A stretch of DNA of 11,249 bases from Thermoplasmata archaeon (GTDB taxonomy: Archaea > Thermoplasmatota > DAOVMN01), in assembly GCA_030630685.1 (NCBI GenBank), contig DAOVMN010000032.1, forward strand, positions 1-11,249, written 5' to 3'. Made by a program: the position numbers and the translations under genes. The notes beneath the pieces were generated by a model that ran no database searches, was not told the origin of the DNA, and saw only the letters and a list, made by a program, of their open reading frames with translations. Positions 6,397-11,249 of the stretch are shown here, piece by piece (the stretch's first letter is position 1; every line of letters starts with the position of its first letter).

Positions 6397-6613
6397 GTGC
6401 GCCGAGTAAACCCTGTAATATCCGGTTGGTGAAAATCCAACCCGGGGAACGGCATGAGGTGCGAAGCACTGAGTGCCGGTCAAGCCCGGATGGGTTGGCA
6501 AGGCGAGTCGCCGCCCCAGAACTGAACCCTGCGCGCAGGGGGGTAACGGACTGCAGGGACTTCCAGGGGACCGATGCCGACATAGGAGCGATTACCCTTG
6601 CAGGGGGTGGGCT
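6393..6613 (+). ncRNA. Copy 2 of the HEARO/omega-RNA-like structured element (fuller copy)
   Basis: This 221-base copy carries the 51 bases missing from copy 1. Its stems are: 6422-6429 with 6437-6445 (bulged C, TGAAAAT loop); a hairpin GGCA 6451-6454 with TGCC 6474-6477, opposed TGAG segments giving tandem G-A pairs, then GTGC/GCAC around a GAA loop; GGCG 6502-6505 with CGCC 6509-6512; CCCTGC 6527-6532 with GCAGGG 6535-6540; and CTGCAGGG 6551-6558 with CCC plus TGCAG at 6595-6603. ATGA follows immediately at 6614. The layout, the GATGCC...GGAGCGAT core and the ATGA target suggest the HEARO/omega RNA family; group II intron relics were considered but no domain V or reverse transcriptase is seen. 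It is also an open frame (6393-6617, 74 codons) after GGAGGAGG, and translation through it may be tolerated or used. Confidence 0.55.
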
Positions 6614-7669
6614 ATGAGCTCTACTCGACAAGCAGTGATAATGGCCGGTGGCGAGGGCACCCGCCTGCGACCCCTCACCCTCAACAAACCCAAACCCCTT
6701 CTCCCTGTAGCGGGAAAAGCGTGTATAGATTACGTTATCGAGGGGCTTTATCGGGCCGGGGTCAAGGACATCATAATCACCACCGGCTATCGGGCTGCCC
6801 AGCTTATTTCACATACGGGCGGAGGAAGCAGATACGGAGATATCGACATCACATATTCGATCGAGGATATCCCGATGGGTACGGCGGGCGGGGTGAAGAA
6901 GATGGAAAGATACCTGAATGATACATTCATCGTTGCCAGCGGGGATGTAGTTGCGGATATAGATTTCTCCGCACTCGTGAAGTTCCACAGAAGTCGGGAC
7001 GCAGAGGCCACCATGGCCCTCACAACAGTTGAGGAACCCACCCAGTTCGGGATCGTAGGGGCGGATCCAGAGGGAAGGATAGAACGATTCAAGGAGAAAC
7101 CCAAAGCCGAGGAGGTGTTTTCCAATCTCATCAATGCAGGCATCTACGTCATAGAACCCACGGTACTCGAGCTGATTCCAGAGAATACCAAGTTCGATTT
7201 CTCAAAACAGCTTTTCCCTTCAATGCTAAAGAGGGGCCGCGGACTCTTCGCTACCCCATTAACCGGACTCTGGAAGGACATCGGGGATCCCTTCGACCTG
7301 ATAGAGATCAATCTGGTCATGATCGAACGGAAGGGTGGATTTGTCTCCCCGATCTCAAGAGAGGAGTTCAAGGGAGTGACGATCGAGGATCCATTTTCAG
7401 CAGGAGAGGAAACTAAAATTGGTGAGGGATGCAAGATCTCGGGTGCCGCACTTTACCCAGGAGCACGAGTGGGAAAAAATTCTGAGGTGGTGGAAAGCAT
7501 GGTACTGGACAGAGCCGGAATCGGCAAAGAATGCAGGCTGAAGAATTCTTTTGTCGGGGAAGACGCAATTATTGGCGAGGGTTCGGTTCTCGAGCACTGC
7601 GTTGTCGGGGATGGCCAGGAGGTCCCTCCAGGTACCCGCCTCAAAGATGCCAGAATGCCGGAGGACTAA
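6614..7669 (+). CDS. Mannose-1-phosphate guanylyltransferase-like sugar nucleotidyltransferase
   Basis: A 351-residue enzyme of the GDP-mannose pyrophosphorylase / GlmU-like family that joins a sugar 1-phosphate to an NTP, giving an activated sugar for glycan or glycolipid synthesis. The nucleotidyltransferase domain spans about residues 6-235: GGEGTRLRP at 12-20, Gly110-Asp111 as metal-binding motif, EKP at 161-163, NAGIY at 174-178, and WKDIGDP at 220-226. The C-terminus (about 262-340) has left-handed beta-helix hexapeptide-like repeats. The ATG at 6614 lies in the ATGA closing element copy 2, with GGTGG three bases upstream. Residues 1-5 (MSSTR) are shared with the frame at 6055, so the native start may have been just before QAVIMAGG. 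The exact sugar and nucleotide cannot be read from the sequence. Surface-protein glycosylation is a plausible use. Confidence 0.88.
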   Translation: MSSTRQAVIMAGGEGTRLRPLTLNKPKPLLPVAGKACIDYVIEGLYRAGVKDIIITTGYRAAQLISHTGGGSRYGDIDITYSIEDIPMGTAGGVKKMERYLNDTFIVASGDVVADIDFSALVKFHRSRDAEATMALTTVEEPTQFGIVGADPEGRIERFKEKPKAEEVFSNLINAGIYVIEPTVLELIPENTKFDFSKQLFPSMLKRGRGLFATPLTGLWKDIGDPFDLIEINLVMIERKGGFVSPISREEFKGVTIEDPFSAGEETKIGEGCKISGAALYPGARVGKNSEVVESMVLDRAGIGKECRLKNSFVGEDAIIGEGSVLEHCVVGDGQEVPPGTRLKDARMPED

Positions 7670-7680
7670 GATAGGTGACC

Positions 7681-8418
7681 ATGTCCTACGATTTCATGGA
7701 TTTTATCAGGGAATTTTCGCAGGCCAAATCCGTGGCCGTGCTAACAGGGGCGGGAATCAGTGCGGAAAGCGGGGTACCCACCTTCCGTGGCAAGGGTGGG
7801 ATCTGGGAGGAAATCTCCATCGAGGAGGTGGCAACCATCTCGGCCTTCGAGACCAACCCGGTCCGTGTCTGGGAATGGTTCCTGGACCTGAGGAAAACAT
7901 TCAAGAACTGCAGTCCAAACAGTGCCCATACCTCTCTGGCCAAACTCGAGGAGCGGTTTGACGACTTCACCCTCATCACCCAGAATATCGACAACTACCA
8001 CCAGGAGGCAGGGAGCAGGAATGTGGTGGAGCTTCACGGGAACGCCTGGTGGAGCAGGTGCTGGAGCTGCGGGGCCAGGTTCGAGGATAAAGCACTTGGC
8101 TTCGACAGCCTTCCTCCGAGATGTGATTGCGGTGGAAGGCTCAAGCCGGATGTGGTGTTCTTCGGGGAAGCCCTACCGATAGGGGAGCTTGAGAGGGCCA
8201 TCCAGGCAGCACAGCGATGCGAGTTCATGCTTGTGATAGGGACATCCGCGATTGTGGCACCTGCCACCTCCCTCCCGTACTGCGCATATCAGTCAGGTGG
8301 GAAAATCATCGAGGTCAACCTTGAGCCAACGGGCCATTCGTCCCTTGCAAGCCTTTCACTCTTCGAGCCTGCCACAAAGGCGTTAGAGAGGATTGTAGAA
8401 GCGATGGGGCTGGATTAG
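7681..8418 (+). CDS. Sir2-family NAD-dependent protein deacylase (sirtuin)
   Basis: A 245-residue sirtuin, which removes acyl groups from lysines using NAD and releases nicotinamide and O-acyl-ADP-ribose. The NAD-binding GAGIS is at residues 23-27, TQNID at 100-104, the catalytic His119 in ELHG, the zinc cysteines at 127, 130, 148 and 150, and GTSAIVAPA at 187-195. The sequence GGIWEE and the overall layout are closest to the CobB/SIRT5-like type, but the Tyr-x-x-Arg pair that reads succinyl-lysine in CobB aligns by eye with Phe and Leu (WFLDL, 66-70), so ordinary deacetylation seems more likely. ATG 7681 is preferred, with AGGTG at 7673-7677; an in-frame GTG at 7675 would add two residues. 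It follows the nucleotidyltransferase by 11 bases, so they are probably co-transcribed. Confidence 0.93.
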   Translation: MSYDFMDFIREFSQAKSVAVLTGAGISAESGVPTFRGKGGIWEEISIEEVATISAFETNPVRVWEWFLDLRKTFKNCSPNSAHTSLAKLEERFDDFTLITQNIDNYHQEAGSRNVVELHGNAWWSRCWSCGARFEDKALGFDSLPPRCDCGGRLKPDVVFFGEALPIGELERAIQAAQRCEFMLVIGTSAIVAPATSLPYCAYQSGGKIIEVNLEPTGHSSLASLSLFEPATKALERIVEAMGLD

Positions 8419-8611
8419 GGGCTTTTGGTGGGCTGCAAGGACCGGATGAGCTTCTCCTGGGAACCTGGCTAGTTGCCGGGTGCACGGGGTATCACACCCC
8501 CGGGGATTCCATCGAGTATACGAATCCCGAGTCGTGGCAGCTTGCCGGGGGAATCCTTGGGTCGTATGCGCTTTACTTGGCGGATAAGGGATTGACGCAT
8601 CACTGCGATAA
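8419..8611 (+). pseudogene. Start-less, protein-like open frame after the sirtuin gene
   Basis: A frame open from 8325 to the TGA at 8619-8621 reads, past the sirtuin stop, GPDELLLGTWLVAGCTGYH and later ESWQLAGGILGSYALYLADKG. Its G-rich first codon positions and GC-rich third positions look coding, but there is no ATG, GTG or TTG before residue-like content begins, and I recognise no family. The same stretch has inverted repeats: GGGGT/ACCCC around 8486-8500, and GGGATTC/GAATCCC around 8503-8528. It may be a decayed gene tail, a structured RNA or plain spacer. Confidence 0.22.
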
Positions 8612-8619
8612 CTATTTAT
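8612..8619 (+). promoter_or_regulatory. TATA box of the winged-helix gene (leaderless-type spacing)
   Basis: CTATTTAT is centred about 26 bases before the ATG at 8642, the archaeal spacing from TATA box to transcription start. Transcription would therefore begin at or beside that ATG, and no ribosome site is seen. This argues against the in-frame ATG at 8618, which lies inside the box. Confidence 0.6.
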
Positions 8620-8641
8620 GAACCATCCCCCATCCCAGTGC

Positions 8642-9031
8642 ATGGCGTCGACCAGAAGATACAAGGACTACAAGATATACTCGTGTTTTGTCCTTAATCA
8701 ACTGGTATCCGCTCTCGGGATAGACATATACCAGGACAACCTCGAGGATAAGATAGACGCCATCCTTGCACGTGCGGATTACAAGGTCACCAAAGCGGAT
8801 GTCATGCACGAGATCAGGTCCAATCACAACATGACCAACAAGATCCTCTCCCTCCTTGAGGAGGATGGATTGATCACTATCCAACGGGATGAAAGAAGCT
8901 TCAAAATAATGATCACAAAAAAAGGTGTCCTCCACATTCGCGAGTTCAACAGGTTCTACCTTCGAATCTATGCCGAGCAGATCAAGGACCACTACAGATA
9001 CCGGGGTGCCCCTCCGTGGGCCAGAAAATAA
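8642..9031 (+). CDS. Small winged helix-turn-helix DNA-binding protein
   Basis: A 129-residue, charged, cytoplasmic protein. Residues about 40-100 fit a winged helix: ADYKVTKADVMHEIRSNHNM, then NKILSLLEEDGLITIQRDE as helix, recognition region and wing, and FKIMITKKGVLHIREF. The pattern of a short helical start, the LLEEDGLI turn and a two-strand wing is common in archaeal MarR/PadR-like regulators, though I cannot place it in a named family. The C-terminus (HYRYRGAPPWARK) is basic and aromatic. The ATG at 8642 is chosen because the TATA box lies 26 bases before it and no ribosome site exists, so the message is probably leaderless. It has its own promoter and is not clearly tied to the sirtuin. 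The DNA target and ligand are unknown. Confidence 0.7.
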   Translation: MASTRRYKDYKIYSCFVLNQLVSALGIDIYQDNLEDKIDAILARADYKVTKADVMHEIRSNHNMTNKILSLLEEDGLITIQRDERSFKIMITKKGVLHIREFNRFYLRIYAEQIKDHYRYRGAPPWARK

Positions 9032-9044
9032 TGGGATAACGATA

Positions 9045-9310
9045 GAACACGGATAGGCGCAGATTTGTACGGATAATCACGGATTTTTTAAGAGGTGAGG
9101 TTACAATAACGGACTTTTCTGACCGTTTTACAAATCAAATACGTCTCACTCAGTACCCCCGGCGGTCACACCACCTCATGACCATCCCCCCATCCTCCGC
9201 CTCCCGCTCCACAAAGGCCCCCACCTTCCCCAAATCAATAATTTCCAAATCTAAGAACATCAAACGACTACCATTTTTCAAATCCGTGAAAATCCGTTGC
9301 ATCAGTGTTC
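9045..9310. repeat. Non-coding segment bounded by imperfect inverted repeats (GAACACNGAT ... ACGGAT ... TCACGGATTT)
   Basis: The left arm at 9045-9090 and the reverse complement of the right arm at 9274-9310 share GAACAC, GAT, ACGGAT and TCACGGATTT in the same order; the left arm has about 11 extra bases. The 180 bases between are pyrimidine-rich and hold no convincing gene. Similar 'ATCCGTGNNAATC' intergenic repeats occur in many unrelated prokaryotes, to my knowledge without an agreed function. The whole 316-base gap 9032-9347 holds nothing else I can support. Confidence 0.6.
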
Positions 9311-9347
9311 ACCCGCGGTCTATTCCTTCCAACCGTCAAACCATTCC

Positions 9348-10235
9348 CTAAGGCAGCCCCTCTGAAGATATCAAAGGAACAAAATCATAGCTCCCCTCGG
9401 TACCGGTAACCACCTGGACGGTATAGGGGAAATCCCCTTTTTTGCACTTCGCCACCCTCACCTCCTCTGTCACATGGCGGTAAACATTCTCGGGAAGTTC
9501 GCCCGTATCCCCTTCTGTCAGTGCCACAACCCTTGGGGGAAGACCAGTCAGGGCAGTGATGTCCTGCACCGCGTCCTCGAGAGCCCGGATGTCCGCGAGG
9601 GTCGGGGTGGAACCGAAGACCCTGAGAAAAAAGGCATAGCCTCTGCTCCTCAGCCCCCTTGGTAAGTGGGGACCCTTCAGTACCGGGGAGCCTTCCGGTA
9701 TCCCCATATAGGCATCGAACTGGTGGATTCCTCCGGATCTCCCTTTGAGTGCGGCAGAATAGATAAAACTCTCGGGATGCTCGTTAATCAGTCGATCGAA
9801 AGCCCCGAAATTCTGCATCAGATAGTTCAAAAACCTATCAAAGGGGGAATCCCCGGCAGGGATGTGGGGGGTGGAAGCACTTTCCCTCACAAACCGGATG
9901 GCATTGTATCTTCTGGCGAAGTAATCGAAGAATCTGTAATCGAAATAAAGCATCCTAAGAGTGAAAAGCCCGGAAAGAAGGATCAGGAACAGAAAAATGG
10001 CCAATCGAATTCTCCCATTAGTTAGGGCACTCATAAACCAGGCTACCGATACCCCGAGCCAGAGCACCACGAAAAGGAGGGAGTACCAGAAGTTCTTCCG
10101 GATGTAGAAGGCCTTCTCGCTCACCTGTTCCGAAAGGTCGAAGATCGCGGAAATAGGATTCTCCATGGCACGAGGGTCCATCTCAGGAAGCCTGAAGGGT
10201 CCGCTAAGTCTATCAGAAATCCCTCCCTTAGGCAT
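9348..10235 (-). CDS. Uncharacterised membrane protein with two transmembrane helices and a C-terminal soluble domain
   Basis: A 295-residue protein I cannot assign to a family. Residues 1-49 are hydrophilic; two hydrophobic helices at about 50-71 and 77-97 are linked by a short NGRIR turn, so both ends probably face the same side. The remaining 200 residues are soluble, with mixed alpha-beta character and the segments FGSTPTLADIRALEDAVQDI and FPYTVQVVTGTEGSYDF. No catalytic motif is visible. The start is ATG at 10235, with GGAGGGG a few bases upstream; an in-frame TTG at 10280 would lie upstream of the transcription start predicted from the TATA box at 10293-10301. It is transcribed divergently from the PKD protein gene. 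Base composition matches the neighbourhood. Confidence 0.7.
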   Translation of the reverse strand: MPKGGISDRLSGPFRLPEMDPRAMENPISAIFDLSEQVSEKAFYIRKNFWYSLLFVVLWLGVSVAWFMSALTNGRIRLAIFLFLILLSGLFTLRMLYFDYRFFDYFARRYNAIRFVRESASTPHIPAGDSPFDRFLNYLMQNFGAFDRLINEHPESFIYSAALKGRSGGIHQFDAYMGIPEGSPVLKGPHLPRGLRSRGYAFFLRVFGSTPTLADIRALEDAVQDITALTGLPPRVVALTEGDTGELPENVYRHVTEEVRVAKCKKGDFPYTVQVVTGTEGSYDFVPLISSEGLP

Positions 10236-10292
10236 CACTCTCCCCTCCCAGCATTTGCAAACAAGGTCATCGGGTTGCAAAGAGACTTATTG

Positions 10293-10301
10293 TATATAAA
10301 A
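10293..10301 (-). promoter_or_regulatory. TATA box for the minus-strand membrane protein gene
   Basis: Minus-strand TTTTATATA is a near-ideal archaeal TATA box. Transcription should start near 10271, leaving a leader of about 35 bases that contains the purine-rich ribosome site before the ATG at 10235. Confidence 0.6.
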
Positions 10302-10353
10302 CTATATGGAAAAATCTTGCATCACAATCTTTCATAAGACTATTTCATGGTGG

Positions 10354-10361
10354 TATAAATA
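10354..10361 (+). promoter_or_regulatory. TATA box for the PKD-domain protein gene
   Basis: TATAAATA lies about 60 bases before the ATG at 10420, so transcription should start near 10384. The leader of about 35 bases carries AGGAGG at 10407-10412. With the minus-strand box at 10293-10301 it forms a divergent promoter pair about 55 bases apart. Confidence 0.6.
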
Positions 10362-10419
10362 ATTCCGGGTATCTGGAAATCCATTGCCCTGGAGAACCGG
10401 GGCATCAGGAGGAATAAAA

Positions 10420-11249
10420 ATGAATGAAGAACTTACTAAGATATTGACCATTGCCTTGGTCTTTATTGTCGGAATGGTATCCGCGGCTGCTGTCGTGCTG
10501 TCCACGGATGACGATGGAAAATCGAACGAACCCCAGGAAGTGGAACCTGTTAATCAGGCCCCCGTGGCCGCCATGTACGCGTCTTCCACCCTGGTCTATC
10601 CAGGGGATGAAGCAAGGTTCGATGCCTCTGCCTCAACGGACACGGACGGAGACATCACATCCTATCTCTTTGATTTCGGGGACGGAGTGAACGCGGACTG
10701 GCAGACCGAACCCACTGCGGAGCACATCTACTCGAATATCGGGGATTACACCGCTTCATTGAAGGTGAAGGACGATGACGGGAATGTGAGCGAGAACCGG
10801 ATGGAGATCGTGATTGTGGTGCAGGAAAAGGTGCCGGAAGAAGTAATCACCACCTCCGCCCGCTCGATGGACAACTTCTCTGAAGTCTTTGGGTCGGTGG
10901 AATCCTCACCATTCTCCACCCCACCGCCAGAGGAAAGTCCGGTGGAGGAGCAAAAAGCCCCTGAAATGGAGATACCCGACCTGCCCTACGAGGATGTCAC
11001 AGGGAACCCCGAACTTCCAGAAGCCTCGCCCTTGGAGTTCTCTGAGCCCGAGATGGACATCGAGGTCGAGGAACTTCAGGATGCAAACGCAGGTTACGAT
11101 GTCTCAATGGAATGGGAGGATTCTCCTGATAAATTCAGCAATTCCTTAGAGGGATTAACTGACTCAGGGCCTGAACCCGATGAGCTGGAAAAAGACCCTG
11201 TCAATGAATTCGAGAAGGAGTTCGGTACCTTCAAACGCCATAATGACAC
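10420..11249 (+). CDS. Secreted PKD-domain protein with acidic Pro/Glu-rich region (3' end outside window)
   Basis: The frame stays open to the window edge, giving at least 276 residues. Residues 1-30 are a signal peptide or membrane anchor (KILTIALVFIVGMVSAAAVV). Residues about 48-130 are a PKD-type immunoglobulin-like domain with the hallmarks DASASTDTDGDI, FDFGDG, and YTASLKVKDDDGNVSE; such domains serve cell-surface adhesion or spacing. From about 135 onward the chain is rich in Glu, Pro and Ser and looks disordered, resembling a stalk or linker. The start is well set by AGGAGG at 10407-10412, seven bases upstream. The rest of the protein and any C-terminal anchor lie beyond the window. 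It is likely extracellular, like the calcium-motif protein at 3933. Confidence 0.82.
   Translation, partial: MNEELTKILTIALVFIVGMVSAAAVVLSTDDDGKSNEPQEVEPVNQAPVAAMYASSTLVYPGDEARFDASASTDTDGDITSYLFDFGDGVNADWQTEPTAEHIYSNIGDYTASLKVKDDDGNVSENRMEIVIVVQEKVPEEVITTSARSMDNFSEVFGSVESSPFSTPPPEESPVEEQKAPEMEIPDLPYEDVTGNPELPEASPLEFSEPEMDIEVEELQDANAGYDVSMEWEDSPDKFSNSLEGLTDSGPEPDELEKDPVNEFEKEFGTFKRHND

Noticed and set aside
6473..6613. Upstream extension of the nucleotidyltransferase into the element
   Set aside because: The frame is open, but the extra residues come from the RNA-like element and match nothing in the family; ATG 6614 has GGTGG just before it.
5885..6620. Group II intron fragments
   Set aside because: The style of the sequence (GTGAAAATCC, AACTGAACCC) recalls intron 5' regions, but no domain V-like hairpin and no reverse transcriptase are present, and the ATGA boundary fits the HEARO/omega RNA family better.
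8383..8664. Minus-strand 93-residue frame opposite the sirtuin end
   Set aside because: No promoter or ribosome site, and it overlaps the sirtuin 3' end, the TATA box and the start of the winged-helix gene.

Overview
This is an archaeal chromosome segment, most likely from a Euryarchaeota/Thermoplasmatota-type organism. The evidence is a class I lysyl-tRNA synthetase, an archaeal elongation factor 1-beta beside a four-CPXCG zinc-ribbon protein, a prefoldin beta subunit, a GfcR-type HTH-phosphoribosyltransferase regulator, and TATA-box promoters (one apparently leaderless). The lineage is inferred from gene content only. Most genes are moderately GC-rich with GGAGG/GGTG ribosome binding sites.

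Layout: (1) 11-816, a compact translation/folding cluster: zinc ribbon, aEF-1beta, prefoldin beta. (2) 943-1371, a glycine-cleavage H-like lipoyl protein. (3) 1387-1604, a minus-strand tRNA-Arg(TCG) followed by GAGCGAAGCGA-rich low-complexity DNA and a perfect hairpin. (4) 1727-3931, the gfcR-like regulator and lysS. (5) 3933-5885, an AT-rich, surface-anchored calcium-motif protein starting one base after lysS. (6) 5885-6613, the most unusual part: two related copies, about 87% identical where they align, of a structured-RNA-like element that resembles HEARO/omega RNA, the guide-RNA partner of IscB nucleases. Between the copies lie about 340 bases packed with triplicated 7-, 10- and 11-base direct repeats. 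(7) 6614-8418, a mannose-1-phosphate guanylyltransferase-like sugar nucleotidyltransferase, whose start codon and first residues come from the end of the second copy, then a Sir2 sirtuin. (8) 8419-8611, a stretch with a start-less, protein-like open frame. (9) 8642-9031, a small winged-helix regulator with a leaderless-type promoter. (10) 9045-9310, a non-coding segment bounded by imperfect inverted repeats. (11) 9348-10235, a minus-strand two-helix membrane protein, divergent from (12) 10420-11249, a secreted PKD-domain protein that runs off the window.

The region best worth follow-up is 5880-6620. A chain of TAATG/ATGA junctions links the surface protein, element copy 1, the 113-codon frame, element copy 2 and the nucleotidyltransferase. 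The differences between the copies preserve RNA stems, including one fully compensatory base pair, and mostly change the encoded residues, so RNA is favoured over protein. No IscB, transposase or reverse transcriptase gene is present in the window, so if these are omega-RNA-type elements they are non-autonomous or remnants.
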